DNA of 64,000 nucleotides from JAGXLC01 sp964585385 (GTDB taxonomy: Bacteria > Bacteroidota > Bacteroidia > Bacteroidales > UBA12077). Shown here piece by piece: positions 1-9,723 of the stretch. The stretch is taken from assembly GCA_964585385.1 (NCBI GenBank), contig CAZPDP010000011.1, forward strand, positions 22,208 through 86,207. The letters run 5' to 3'. The first letter of the stretch is position 1. Each line of letters begins with the position of its first letter. The notes beneath the pieces were generated by a model. It made no database searches. It saw only the letters and a program-made list of their open reading frames with translations, and was not told where the DNA came from. The translations under genes were made by a program, and so were the position numbers.

Positions 1-26
1 TATAATTTATTCAAACGGAAAATAAT

Positions 27-293
27 ATGATTAATTCAGAGAAAAAGAAAGAGATATTTAAAGAGTACGGAGGATCAGAGAGCAATACCGGTTCACCCGA
101 AAGCCAAATCGCATTGTTTACGCAAAGAATTACTGATCTCACTAAACATTTAAAAAATCACAAGAAAGATTTCAGTACACGAAGAGCATTATTAAAACTG
201 GTTGGAAAAAGAAGAAGATTGCTTGATTACCTGAAGAAAAATGATATTGAAAGGTATCGTGCCGTCATTAAGCAGCTTAAATTACGTAAATAG
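27..293 (+). CDS. rpsO: 30S ribosomal protein S15
   Basis: An 88-residue protein, the usual length for S15. S15 binds the central domain of 16S rRNA early in small-subunit assembly. The conserved S15 core is visible: GSPESQIALFTQRI near residues 22-35, LTKHLKNHKKD near 38-48 and the basic stretch GKRRRLLDYLKK near 60-71. It is followed by a terminator and then pnp, the rpsO-pnp order common in bacteria. Only 26 bases precede the ATG, so the promoter lies outside or at the window edge. Identification is secure. Confidence 0.98.
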   Translation: MINSEKKKEIFKEYGGSESNTGSPESQIALFTQRITDLTKHLKNHKKDFSTRRALLKLVGKRRRLLDYLKKNDIERYRAVIKQLKLRK

Positions 294-296
294 TAG

Positions 297-325
297 AAAA
301 GGCAATCAAAAGCATTGCCTTTTTT
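297..325 (+). terminator. Rho-independent terminator after rpsO
   Basis: Stem AAAAGGCAAT / ATTGCC followed by a run of six T, starting four bases after the rpsO stop codon. Confidence 0.85.
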
Positions 326-378
326 CATATCTTTCCGGCTGATTAAACCTTAATCTTACCCGAAAAAAATTATTACAT

Positions 379-2514
379 ATGACTAAAGTTATTCAAAAAT
401 CTATTGACCTGGGTGAAGGTAGGACTATTACCCTAGAAACAGGCAAACTCGCAAAACAGGCAGATGGTTCTGTTGTTGTGAAGCAAGGAAGAACTATGCT
501 ATTGGCAACAGTTGTTTCAGCAAAAGAAGGAAAAGAAGATCTTGATTTCATGCCTCTCACTGTTGAATATAGAGAAAAATTTGCTTCATTCGGACGTTTC
601 CCGGGTGGTTTCCTTAAACGTGAATCAAGACCTTCCGATTACGAAATATTAATTTCCAGACTAGTAGACAGGGTATTAAGACCCCTTTTCCCTGAGGATT
701 ACCACGCAGAAACTTTTGTAACTATCCATCTGATTTCTGCAGATAAAGATATTACACCTGATTCTTTAGCAGGGTTGGCTGCTTCAGCGGCTCTGGCCGC
801 GTCGGATATACCGTTTAACGGACCCATTTCCGAAGTAAGGGTAGCCAGGATTGATGGTCATTACAAGATCAACCCTACCTTTTCAGAACTCGAAAAAGCT
901 GATATGGATATCATGGTGGGTGCTAATCTTGAGCATGTTATGATGGTTGAAGGCGAAATGGACGAAGTTTCAGAAAAAGAGATGCTGGAAGCCATAAAAT
1001 TTGCTCATGAGGTCATTAAAATGCATTGTATCACCCAGCAGGAAATTACTGATGAGCTGGGGATTCAAAAACGAGAATATGACCATGAGACCAATGATGA
1101 CGATCTGAAAAAACTTCTGCATGAAAAGACTTATGACAGCATTTATAAGGCTGCTAAGGAAAATAAAGGAAAGCACGAGCGATCAGATGCTCTTAAAGAA
1201 ATAAAGGAAAACTTTATCAATGAACAGATCGAAGAAAAAGGAGAAGAAGAAGTTGACACTGGTCTAATTGACAGATACTTTCACGATGTAGAAAAAGAAG
1301 CCATCAGAAATCTTGTTCTAAGTGAAAGCATTCGTGTGGATGGCCGTAAATATGATGAAATCAGATCTATTTCCTGCGAAATAGACTATCTACCTGCAGC
1401 CCACGGATCCGCTCTTTTCACAAGAGGAGAAACACAGTCACTTACCACAGTCACCCTGGGGACAAAACTGGATGAGCAGGTTATTGATGAAGTGTTGGTT
1501 CAGGGTACAGAAAAATTTGTTTTACACTACAATTTCCCACCCTTTTCTACCGGTGATGCCAGACCAGTAAGAGGTGTCAGCCGCAGGGAGGTTGGGCACG
1601 GTAACCTGGCACACAGAGCTCTGAAAAGAATGTTACCGCCTGAATCTGAAAATCCTTACGCGATAAGAGTTGTTTCAGATATCCTCGAATCCAATGGTTC
1701 CTCATCAATGGCAACCGTCTGCGCAGGTACATTAGCGCTTATGGACTCAGGTGTTCAACTTAAAAAACCGGTATCCGGAATTGCTATGGGACTTATTACG
1801 GATGAATCCGGAAAATATGCAGTTCTTTCGGACATACTGGGAGATGAAGACCATTTAGGTGATATGGACTTTAAAGTGACCGGTACTATAGATGGAATAA
1901 CCGCATGCCAGATGGATATTAAAATCTCAGGTTTGTCTTATGATATTCTTGGAAAGGCACTGGATCAATCCAAAGAGGGCAGGCTATTCATACTAAATAA
2001 AATGAATGAAACCATCTCAGAACCCCGGCCAGACTTAAAACCCCATTCACCAAGAATCCAGCAGATTAAAATTCCAAGAGATATGATTGGGGCGCTGATT
2101 GGTCCGGGTGGTAAGATTGTTCAGGAAATACAAAATGAAACCGAAACAACAATAACTATCGACCAGGAAGACAACTACGGTATAGTTGATGTATTTGCTG
2201 AAAATAAAGAGCAAATAGACAAAGCAATGGAAAGAATTAAAGCCATTATACAGGTACCTGAAATTGGTGAAATATATGAAGGAGTGGTTAAATCTGTTGT
2301 GAACTTCGGTGCTTTCATTGAAATCTTACCCGGTAAAGAAGGTCTGCTTCATATATCTGAGATTGACTGGAAGCGAATCAACAAAGTGGATGATGTACTA
2401 AAAGAAGGAGACACGGTAAAAGTCAAACTGCTGGATATCGATAAAAAAACAGGAAACCTGAAACTTTCAAGGAAAGCACTTCTTCCAAAACCTGAAAGGG
2501 ATAAAAAAGAATAA
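379..2514 (+). CDS. pnp: Polyribonucleotide nucleotidyltransferase (PNPase)
   Basis: A 711-residue phosphorolytic 3'-5' exoribonuclease that degrades RNA to nucleoside diphosphates as a trimeric ring in the cytoplasm. Two RNase PH-like cores are present. The first has FGRFPGGFLKRE near residues 71-82; the second has FTRGETQSL and FSTGDARPVRGVSRREVGHG between about 340 and 410. A KH domain follows (IGALIGPGGKIVQEI near 568-582). A C-terminal S1 domain comes last (GEIYEGVVKSVVNFGAFIEI near 630-650). Length and domain order are those of full PNPase. It follows rpsO after a terminator, so part of its expression may be read-through. Confidence 0.98.
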   Translation: MTKVIQKSIDLGEGRTITLETGKLAKQADGSVVVKQGRTMLLATVVSAKEGKEDLDFMPLTVEYREKFASFGRFPGGFLKRESRPSDYEILISRLVDRVLRPLFPEDYHAETFVTIHLISADKDITPDSLAGLAASAALAASDIPFNGPISEVRVARIDGHYKINPTFSELEKADMDIMVGANLEHVMMVEGEMDEVSEKEMLEAIKFAHEVIKMHCITQQEITDELGIQKREYDHETNDDDLKKLLHEKTYDSIYKAAKENKGKHERSDALKEIKENFINEQIEEKGEEEVDTGLIDRYFHDVEKEAIRNLVLSESIRVDGRKYDEIRSISCEIDYLPAAHGSALFTRGETQSLTTVTLGTKLDEQVIDEVLVQGTEKFVLHYNFPPFSTGDARPVRGVSRREVGHGNLAHRALKRMLPPESENPYAIRVVSDILESNGSSSMATVCAGTLALMDSGVQLKKPVSGIAMGLITDESGKYAVLSDILGDEDHLGDMDFKVTGTIDGITACQMDIKISGLSYDILGKALDQSKEGRLFILNKMNETISEPRPDLKPHSPRIQQIKIPRDMIGALIGPGGKIVQEIQNETETTITIDQEDNYGIVDVFAENKEQIDKAMERIKAIIQVPEIGEIYEGVVKSVVNFGAFIEILPGKEGLLHISEIDWKRINKVDDVLKEGDTVKVKLLDIDKKTGNLKLSRKALLPKPERDKKE

Positions 2515-2537
2515 AGAGAAAATCAATGAAAACAATG

Positions 2538-2569
2538 AAAAGCTGCCAAAAAATAAGGCAGCTTTTTTT
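2538..2569 (+). terminator. Terminator after pnp
   Basis: Perfect stem AAAGCTGCC / GGCAGCTTT with a run of seven T, 24 bases past the pnp stop. Confidence 0.85.
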
Positions 2570-2676
2570 ATTCCTTAAAATGCCCATGCAGACAGTGATT
2601 TTTTGATATTCTAGTATTTCTTTTTTATATTTACTCTTCGATAAAAATGCATTATTAACTTCATAAATAATTGATT

Positions 2677-4788
2677 ATGAAAAATAAACTATGGCTCTCC
2701 CTCGCAGTATTAATTGTATTTGTGTATTCGTGCCAGAATGCAAATTACAATTATCCGGAAACTAAAAAAGTTGATACTGTAGACACATACTTTGGAACTG
2801 AAGTAGCAGACCCTTACCGGTGGCTTGAAAATGACACTGCTAAAGAAGTTAAGCAATGGGTTAAAGCACAAAACAAAGTTACCTTCGACTACCTGGAGCA
2901 AATTCCTTACCGACCCAAACTAAAATCAAGACTTAAAGAGATATGGAATTATAAAAAAATGGGATCGCCTAAACAAATAGGTGATAAGTATTTCTTCTTT
3001 AAAAATGACGGATTACAAGATCAGTCAGTATTGTACATGACGGATGATTTGAAGAAAGAACCCCAGGTTGTTCTTGATCCCAATAAACTCTCAAAAGATG
3101 GTTCAATATCTTTATCTAATTACGAAGTTTCCAAAAACGGAAAATATATAGCTTATTCAATTTCAAGAGGTGGTTCAGACTGGCAGGAAATTTATATCAA
3201 AAACCTTGAAAACGGGGAAAAGCTGGATGATCACATCAAATGGGTTAAATTTTCAGGTATTGCCTGGTATAAAGACGGTTTCTTCTACAGCAAGTATGAA
3301 GAACCCCAGGAAGGAGAAGAGCTATCTCAGATGAATAAAAACCAGAAAGTATATTATCACAAACTGGGAGATAATGTAAGCCATGACGAACTGATTTTTA
3401 AAAACCAAAAATATCCGCAGAGAATGTACTATCCGGATATTTCTGAAGATGAAAAATACCTTTACATATACGAATCCAGGTCCACACATGGCAACAATGT
3501 ATACATCAAGAATCTACGGACCAATAAAAACTTTGTAAAATTAACCACAGGATTCAAATATGAATATGATATCCTTGGCCACAGGGGAGATAAATTGATT
3601 GTACGAACCAATTACAATGCACCCAAATTTAAGGTTGTAAAAATTGATGTTCACAAAAGAGATGTGGGCAACTGGATTGAAGTCATACCGGAAAAAAAAG
3701 ATGTACTAAGACAATGTGAGCTTGTAGGCGATAAAATAGTAACCTCTTATTTAAAAGATGCACATAGCCAGCTTGGGGTATATTCAAATAATGGAGATCA
3801 CCTGTATGATATTGAATTGCCTGAACTAGGCAGTGTAGGTTCCATTAATGGAAATCAACAAAGCAATACTTTTTTCTATTCATTTACCTCTTACACTACC
3901 CCATCGCAGGTATGGAAGTTCAATGTAGAAAACAAAGATTCTGAGGTCATTTTCAAACCCGATTTAAATATCAACACCGATGAATATGTGACTGAACAGG
4001 TATTTTACAAAGCGAAAGATGACACAAAAATACCCATGTTTATAGTGCATAAAAAAGGTATTGAAGCAGACGGGACCAACCCTGTCATGCTTTATGGCTA
4101 CGGTGGATTCAATGCAAGCCTGACACCTCGTTTCAGTACAAGCAATATGGTCTGGCTTGAGAGCGGAGGAATTTATGCGGTAGCTAATTTAAGAGGAGGT
4201 GGAGAATATGGAGAAAAATGGCACCGTCAGGGTATTCGACTGAATAAAAAGAATGTCTTTAACGACTTTATTGCAGCCGCTGAATATTTAATTGACAAAA
4301 AGTACACCAATCCGAATAAACTAGCTATACACGGAGCTTCTAACGGGGGATTATTAATTGGTGCGGTTGTAAACAAGCGCCCTGAGCTTTTTGAAGTAGC
4401 AATTCCTTCTGTTGGAGTTATGGATATGCTGAGGTTCCATAAATTTACTATTGGTTGGGCCTGGGTTGACGAATATGGTTCAAGCGAAGATTCTCTGGAT
4501 TTTGAAAACCTTTACAGTTACTCACCGCTCCATAACATTCAGGGAAATTTGAACTACCCAGCTATACTGGCCATGACTGCTGACCATGATGACCGTGTGG
4601 TTCCGGCTCATTCTTTCAAATATATTGCCACTCTGCAGGAAAAATACGGCGGTAAAAACCCAACCATGATTCGTATTCAGACTAAAGCAGGCCATGGTGC
4701 CGGAAAAGCTACCAGCGTTAAAATACAGGAAGAAGCAGATATGTGGTCGTTTATTTTTTACAATATGGATATTAAACCAAATTTTTAA
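2677..4788 (+). CDS. Prolyl oligopeptidase family (S9A) lipoprotein
   Basis: A 703-residue serine peptidase of the prolyl oligopeptidase type, which cleaves short peptides after proline. I use the ATG at 2677; the open frame extends upstream only to a TTG. The N-terminus is a lipoprotein signal ending in the lipobox VYSC, so it is probably anchored in the periplasm or outer membrane. A beta-propeller region (about 60-430) is followed by an alpha/beta hydrolase domain. The catalytic triad is clear: Ser555 in GASNGG, Asp at 638/639 in DHDDRV, and His673 in AGHGAG. Numbering nearly equals that of the well-studied mammalian enzyme. It stands alone between two terminators. Confidence 0.93.
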   Translation: MKNKLWLSLAVLIVFVYSCQNANYNYPETKKVDTVDTYFGTEVADPYRWLENDTAKEVKQWVKAQNKVTFDYLEQIPYRPKLKSRLKEIWNYKKMGSPKQIGDKYFFFKNDGLQDQSVLYMTDDLKKEPQVVLDPNKLSKDGSISLSNYEVSKNGKYIAYSISRGGSDWQEIYIKNLENGEKLDDHIKWVKFSGIAWYKDGFFYSKYEEPQEGEELSQMNKNQKVYYHKLGDNVSHDELIFKNQKYPQRMYYPDISEDEKYLYIYESRSTHGNNVYIKNLRTNKNFVKLTTGFKYEYDILGHRGDKLIVRTNYNAPKFKVVKIDVHKRDVGNWIEVIPEKKDVLRQCELVGDKIVTSYLKDAHSQLGVYSNNGDHLYDIELPELGSVGSINGNQQSNTFFYSFTSYTTPSQVWKFNVENKDSEVIFKPDLNINTDEYVTEQVFYKAKDDTKIPMFIVHKKGIEADGTNPVMLYGYGGFNASLTPRFSTSNMVWLESGGIYAVANLRGGGEYGEKWHRQGIRLNKKNVFNDFIAAAEYLIDKKYTNPNKLAIHGASNGGLLIGAVVNKRPELFEVAIPSVGVMDMLRFHKFTIGWAWVDEYGSSEDSLDFENLYSYSPLHNIQGNLNYPAILAMTADHDDRVVPAHSFKYIATLQEKYGGKNPTMIRIQTKAGHGAGKATSVKIQEEADMWSFIFYNMDIKPNF

Positions 4789-4812
4789 AATATTATTCTA
4801 TACCTTTGTAAG

Positions 4813-4843
4813 AAGCTGCTTTTATTCTGAAAGCAGCTTTTTT
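4813..4843 (+). terminator. Terminator after the S9 peptidase
   Basis: Stem AAGCTGCTTT / AAAGCAGCTT with a run of T. A TACCTTTG box (4801-4808) that fits the Bacteroidota -7 consensus lies just before it and could start the following kinase transcript. Confidence 0.7.
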
Positions 4844-4862
4844 ACTAATAAATTATATATCT

Positions 4863-5498
4863 GTGGATTATAAATACATTGTGATTGAAGGTAACATAGG
4901 AGCAGGGAAAACAAGCCTGGCAAAAAAAATAGCATCTGAATACAATGCAAACCTGGTACTTGAAGAATTTGAGGACAATCCTTTTCTTCCTAAATTTTAT
5001 AAAAATCCAGACAAGTACTCATTTCATGTTGAGCTCTCATTCCTTGCCAGCAGATACCAGCAGCTTATTAATGAAATCCCTTATAAAAACCTTTTCAAAA
5101 CATTTACCCTGGCTGATTTTTATTTTGCCAAGTCTCTGATTTTTGCCAGCGTTACTCTTTCCCAGTCAGAATATAATCTATACCGAAAAATATTTAACAT
5201 AATTTACAAATCCTTACCCAAGCCTGATATTTATATTTACCTTCATGTGAATACCAAACGACTGATTGAAAATATAAGAAAAAGGGGAAGAGAGTATGAA
5301 AAAGAGTTGGATGAGGACTACTTAAACAAATTACAAAATGCTTATTTTCAATTTATGAGAGAACAAAAAGAGATGCGAATTGTAATACTAGATGTAACAA
5401 ACATGGACTTTATGAGACATGACTCTGATTATGAAACAATTAAACATCAAATCTTCAACAAAAAATATAATAAAGGATTAAATCAGATTGCTTTTTAA
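4863..5498 (+). CDS. Deoxynucleoside kinase
   Basis: A 211-residue kinase of the dCK/dGK/dAK family that phosphorylates salvaged deoxynucleosides using ATP. The P-loop GNIGAGKT is at residues 10-17, right after the first strand, as in the family. A basic LID-like segment RKRGREYE lies near residues 139-146. The start is GTG at 4863, since no ATG lies upstream of the P-loop in this frame. It is monocistronic by spacing. Substrate preference (dA, dC or dG) cannot be told from the sequence. Confidence 0.88.
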   Translation: MDYKYIVIEGNIGAGKTSLAKKIASEYNANLVLEEFEDNPFLPKFYKNPDKYSFHVELSFLASRYQQLINEIPYKNLFKTFTLADFYFAKSLIFASVTLSQSEYNLYRKIFNIIYKSLPKPDIYIYLHVNTKRLIENIRKRGREYEKELDEDYLNKLQNAYFQFMREQKEMRIVILDVTNMDFMRHDSDYETIKHQIFNKKYNKGLNQIAF

Positions 5499-5553
5499 TG
5501 TACTATTAATGATAATTTTCGTATATTTATTTTTATTTTACCCAAAACATTAT

Positions 5554-5561
5554 TAAGTTTG
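5554..5561 (+). promoter_or_regulatory. Candidate -7 box for the lipoprotein gene at 5616
   Basis: TAAGTTTG matches the Bacteroidota -7 consensus TAnnTTTG and lies 54 bases before the start codon. No convincing -33 TTTG is visible. Confidence 0.4.
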
Positions 5562-5615
5562 TACTTTAAGAGTCACATTTAGAAACTAATTCAAAACAAA
5601 TAATTAGAGGCAATT

Positions 5616-7340
5616 ATGAAAAAACTAAATTTCTTAACATCTTTCTTAATAGCAGCTTTAATCTTGAGTAGCTGCGGCGGCCTAGATAAAATGGCAGAAG
5701 AATACGGAACTCTCCAGTTTCAAACAGAACCAAAAATTTTAGAAATGCATGGTGGAACAGTAGAATATTCCATCGATGGAGATATCCCCCCTGAATGGTT
5801 CAACAAAGATGCAGTGGTGGAATTTACCCCTGTACTTACCTATGAAGGAGGTGAAGTAGCAGGTGAATCCAAAACATTCCAGGGCGAAGACGTTGAAGCC
5901 AATAATACAGTAATACCTTACGAAGGAGGTAAGTCGATTTCTTTCGAAGGTAATTTTGACTATAAAAAAGATATGAGGGTATCAACCCTTGAAATGAGAG
6001 GTACAGCATCTGTTGACGATGAGTCAATTCAGTTACCTGTAATCAATCTGTCAAAAGGTGTTGTAGCTACACCAAATCTGGTTCAGATTGACCCCAAGCC
6101 TGTTCTTGCTTCTGATAAGTTTATCAGGGTAACCGAACACCAGGAAAAAGCTGATATTCATTATCTCATTGAAAGAGACAACTTAAGAAGATCAGAGCTT
6201 ACCCAGGATGATATTAAAAATCTTGAAAATTTTGTAAAAGATGTTGAAGAAGCTGAAAATAAAAAGTATAAAGGTATAAAAATTTCTTCCTATGCTTCTC
6301 CTGATGGACCCACTGACCTTAACGAAAGACTTTCTAAAGGAAGAAAGGGTTCAGCCAATAGTTACCTGGACAAAGTGATAGACAAGAAGAAACTCAGTGA
6401 AGAAGATGCAAAGAAATTATACGAAGTAAAAACTACTACTGAAGACTGGGAAGGTTTCAAAAAATTAGTGCAGGAATCAAACATTGAGGATAAAGACCTT
6501 ATCCTAAGGGTTCTCTCAATGTACTCAGACCCTGAAGTAAGAGAAAAAGAACTTGAAAACATGGCTAAAACCTGGGAAGTATTAGCTGATGAGATTCTTC
6601 CCAAACTGAGAAGATCTGAGTTCTATGTTACTATCGAACAAATAGGTTTCTCCGATGAGGAAATCGAAAAGTTTGTTGATGAAAATCCGGATACCTTAAA
6701 TGTAGAAGAATTGCTTTACGCAGGTTACAACCTTTTCAAAGATGATCTTGACAAACAACTGAAAGCTTTTGAATTAGCTACAGAGAAAGATCCTGAATGC
6801 CTGAGAGCATATAACAACATTGGTTATGTTAAAATCAAACAAGGTAAGCTTGGTGACGCTACAGAAGCCCTTGAAAAAGCCAATGAAATAAAAGAGGGAC
6901 ATCCGATGGTTTTAAACAATCTTGGTGTTATTGCTCTTGAACAAGGCAATATTGAAGAAGCTAAGCAATACTTCAAAGATGGTATGGATGCCGGAAAACA
7001 GGCTAAGTACAATCTTGGAATTATCTCTGTTAAAGAAGGCGAATACGAGCAAGCTATCAATCACCTTCAGGAATACAATTCCTTCAATACAGCGCTTGCC
7101 ATGTTGCTGGGTGGAAAGAAAACTGAAGCTGGTAAAATGTTAGCTGGTCTTGATGAAACGAATGCAATGGTAAATTACCTGCAGGCAGTTATTGCAGCAA
7201 GAAATAATGCGGAAAATGAAGTATTCGAAAACCTGAGAACAGCAGTTGAAGAAGATAATTCACTGAAAGATCTGGCAAAAACAGATATGGAATTTGCCAG
7301 CTACTTCGAAAATGAAACATTCAAATCAATCGTTGAATAA
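5616..7340 (+). CDS. Lipoprotein with OmpA-like segment and TPR repeats
   Basis: A 574-residue exported lipoprotein. The signal peptide ends in LSSC (Cys20), so it should be lipid-anchored in the envelope. Residues about 20-150 look like a beta-rich Bacteroidota domain. Around residues 218-250 the segment ISSYASPDGPTDLNERLSKG resembles the OmpA C-terminal peptidoglycan-binding fold. From about residue 370 onward there are tetratricopeptide repeats (for example ECLRAYNNIGYVKIKQGKLG and HPMVLNNLGVIALEQGN). The role is probably an envelope scaffold. It is transcribed alone and followed by a strong terminator. Confidence 0.8.
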   Translation: MKKLNFLTSFLIAALILSSCGGLDKMAEEYGTLQFQTEPKILEMHGGTVEYSIDGDIPPEWFNKDAVVEFTPVLTYEGGEVAGESKTFQGEDVEANNTVIPYEGGKSISFEGNFDYKKDMRVSTLEMRGTASVDDESIQLPVINLSKGVVATPNLVQIDPKPVLASDKFIRVTEHQEKADIHYLIERDNLRRSELTQDDIKNLENFVKDVEEAENKKYKGIKISSYASPDGPTDLNERLSKGRKGSANSYLDKVIDKKKLSEEDAKKLYEVKTTTEDWEGFKKLVQESNIEDKDLILRVLSMYSDPEVREKELENMAKTWEVLADEILPKLRRSEFYVTIEQIGFSDEEIEKFVDENPDTLNVEELLYAGYNLFKDDLDKQLKAFELATEKDPECLRAYNNIGYVKIKQGKLGDATEALEKANEIKEGHPMVLNNLGVIALEQGNIEEAKQYFKDGMDAGKQAKYNLGIISVKEGEYEQAINHLQEYNSFNTALAMLLGGKKTEAGKMLAGLDETNAMVNYLQAVIAARNNAENEVFENLRTAVEEDNSLKDLAKTDMEFASYFENETFKSIVE

Positions 7341-7364
7341 AGCAAGCGATTATTAAAATAAAGA

Positions 7365-7397
7365 AAAACGCACTTCATTTGGAGTGCGTTTTTTTTA
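7365..7397 (+). terminator. Terminator after the TPR lipoprotein
   Basis: Perfect stem AAAACGCACT / AGTGCGTTTT followed by a T run. It lies between two convergent genes. Confidence 0.85.
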
Positions 7398-7425
7398 TCC
7401 ATTAGAGGAGTGCAATAACTAAAAT

Positions 7426-7956
7426 TTAACTTTTTAAGTGAAAATAAAAGTGATACAATACGATTCCCACGCTTACTGAAATATTGAAAGAATGCTTTGT
7501 TCCATGTTGTGGTATTTCCAAACAAATATCGCTTTTTTCAACAATAGATTGCTGCACACCTTTAACTTCATGCCCAAATACTAACGCGTATTTTTCATCC
7601 ATGACAGGATTAAAATCTGTAAGAATTTTGCTATTGTCTGCCTGTTCAACAGAACAAACTGTATATCCCTTCTCTTGCAAATCGGCAATTGCCTCTTCTG
7701 TTGTTTTGAAATATTTCCAGGATACGGAATCGGTTGCTCCCAGAGCTGTTTTATGTATATCCCTGTGGGGTGGCTTGGCTGTTATACCACACAAATAAAT
7801 TCCTTTAATAAGAAAACCATCGGCGGTCCTGAACACCGAGCCAACATTGTTCAGGCTTCTCACATTATCCAGTACAACTACTACCGGATATTTATCAGCC
7901 CCTCTGAATTCCTCAACCGATTTTCTCTGAAGCTCACTATTTTTTAATTTTCTCAT
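7426..7956 (-). CDS. TrmH/SpoU-family RNA 2'-O-methyltransferase
   Basis: A 176-residue SPOUT-class methyltransferase expected to methylate a ribose in tRNA or rRNA with S-adenosylmethionine. Motif 1 is LDNVRSLNNVGSVFRTADG (about residues 29-47), with the conserved N and R. Motif 2 is ALVFGHEVKGVQ near 127-138. Motif 3 is IPQHGTKHSFNISVSVGI near 148-165. The knotted C-terminus is complete. It lacks the extra N-terminal L30e-like domain of RlmB, so it is a short stand-alone form. The exact RNA target cannot be told. Confidence 0.88.
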   Translation of the reverse strand: MRKLKNSELQRKSVEEFRGADKYPVVVVLDNVRSLNNVGSVFRTADGFLIKGIYLCGITAKPPHRDIHKTALGATDSVSWKYFKTTEEAIADLQEKGYTVCSVEQADNSKILTDFNPVMDEKYALVFGHEVKGVQQSIVEKSDICLEIPQHGTKHSFNISVSVGIVLYHFYFHLKS

Positions 7957-8004
7957 AGTCTGTCAACTATTTGCAAATGCCAAAATTAATACAATTCAAA
8001 CCAA

Positions 8005-8036
8005 TAAAAAAAGCCTGAAGGGAAACTTCAGGCTTA
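8005..8036 (-). terminator. Terminator of the alanine symporter gene
   Basis: Perfect stem AAGCCTGAAG / CTTCAGGCTT; on the minus strand it is followed by a run of seven T. It lies 25 bases past the symporter stop. Confidence 0.85.
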
Positions 8037-8060
8037 ATAAGATTATTATATGCAGAAAAA

Positions 8061-9458
8061 TCAAGGCTTATACTTTACTTTTTCCATTTCGGAAAAGTAC
8101 TTCCTGGTTTCCTGAACAACGACAGGTCCGAGCAATAACAGAGCAATCAGGTTTGGTATGGTCATAAATGTAATTACCATATCAACAAAATGCCAAACAA
8201 GGTCAATACCCCATATTGAACCAAAAAATACAAATAAACCAAAGAGATAAAAATAAGGTTTGATGTATTTTTCACCAAGAAGGTAATTTGCTGCTCGTGA
8301 ACCATAGTAAGACCAGCTAATCATAGTTGAGAAAGCAAATAAGAGTAGTCCGATAATAACGATATGTCGGCCTGTATGCTCAATACCCAGTTTTGTCAAA
8401 CCTTTTGACAGGCCTATAATAGTCATATCAACACCTTTAGCACCAGACTCCCAGGCTCCGGTAACAATAATAAGCAAGGCTGTGAGTGTACAAATAACAA
8501 TGGTATCAATAAAAGGACCTACGGAAGCAACGAGCCCTTCGCGAGCAGGATGTTCTGTTTTGGCGGCGGCATGGGCAATAGCAGCAGAACCTTGTCCGGC
8601 TTCATTCGAGAACAGACCTCTCCGAACCCCCCAGATAAGTGTCATCATAAATGTAGAACCAACAAAACCACCGGCTGCAGCTGTTCCAGTGAATGCATCA
8701 TGGAAAATCAAATGAAAAGCCTGGGGTACATCTTCGTAATTAAATATTATCACAGTTAAAGAGCTGATGAAATATAAAACGGCCATAAAAGGAACTAATT
8801 TTGAAGTAACGCTGGCAATACGTTTGATGCCACCCACGGTTACCAGCAAAACCAAGAAAGTAAGTATAGCTCCTGTAAGCCACGTAGGAATGCTGTAGTT
8901 ATTTAAAGCATCTGATATTGAATTGGATTGAGCCATATTACCTGTTCCTAATGAACAAATCACGGTTGCTGCTGCAAAAATAACGGCCAGTATTTTAGCA
9001 AACTTACCCAGTTTATCTTTTAACCCAATCTCCATATAATACATCGGCCCACCGGAAACGGTTCCATCTGAATTAAATTTTCTGTACTTATTTGACAGGG
9101 TACATTCAACGTATTTTAACATCATTCCTAAAAACCCGGTGATCCACATCCAGAAAACAGCTCCCGGACCACCAAAATATATTGCCAAAGCCACTCCGAC
9201 AATATTTCCAGTTCCAACTGTTGCTGAAAGAGCAGTAGTCAGTGCCCTGAAGTGATTAATATCCCCTTTATCCTCTTTTCTGTCATATCTTCCGGCAATA
9301 ACTTTTAGAGCATGACCAAATTTGGTGATATTTAAAAATTTGAGCTTGAAAGCAAAATACAAACCTGTGGGTATCAATAAAATAAGAAGTGCATAGCCAC
9401 CCACGTAGTCATTGTATGTAACAATCGCTTTGTCAATAGCTTGTAAAATTTCATTCAT
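8061..9458 (-). CDS. AGCS-family sodium:alanine symporter
   Basis: A 465-residue inner-membrane transporter of the alanine/glycine:cation symporter family, importing alanine or glycine with Na+. I use the ATG at 9458 (MNEILQAIDKAI); the frame continues to a TTG at 9500 with no conserved sequence. Family motifs are visible: ALTTALSATVGTGNIVGVA, GGPGAVFWMWITGFLGMM, the GGPMYYMEIGL segment, and RGLFSNEAGQGSAAIAHAAA. About ten to eleven membrane helices are expected. It is monocistronic. It may use the sodium gradient made by the NQR and Mrp-type complexes encoded nearby, which is inference. Confidence 0.93.
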   Translation of the reverse strand: MNEILQAIDKAIVTYNDYVGGYALLILLIPTGLYFAFKLKFLNITKFGHALKVIAGRYDRKEDKGDINHFRALTTALSATVGTGNIVGVALAIYFGGPGAVFWMWITGFLGMMLKYVECTLSNKYRKFNSDGTVSGGPMYYMEIGLKDKLGKFAKILAVIFAAATVICSLGTGNMAQSNSISDALNNYSIPTWLTGAILTFLVLLVTVGGIKRIASVTSKLVPFMAVLYFISSLTVIIFNYEDVPQAFHLIFHDAFTGTAAAGGFVGSTFMMTLIWGVRRGLFSNEAGQGSAAIAHAAAKTEHPAREGLVASVGPFIDTIVICTLTALLIIVTGAWESGAKGVDMTIIGLSKGLTKLGIEHTGRHIVIIGLLLFAFSTMISWSYYGSRAANYLLGEKYIKPYFYLFGLFVFFGSIWGIDLVWHFVDMVITFMTIPNLIALLLLGPVVVQETRKYFSEMEKVKYKP

Positions 9459-9723
9459 AGCAAATTTATTTTGGTTAGACAGGTAAAAAACGTGGTTCAA
9501 TATAGTATTTTTTGTCAGAATAAAAAAAACCGTTATGTAAAACCATCATGATTAATTATCAACATATACAAGCGTTACACGACATAATAGGCGATCTGTA
9601 AAGAACTTATAAATTTAAATTATAATAAAAACCTCTTAACTAAAAAGTTGAATTCTTATATATAAAAGAGAGTTAGAAATAGCATGCATGAAGAAAACTT
9701 TCTTTATTATGTGCAACAAATAT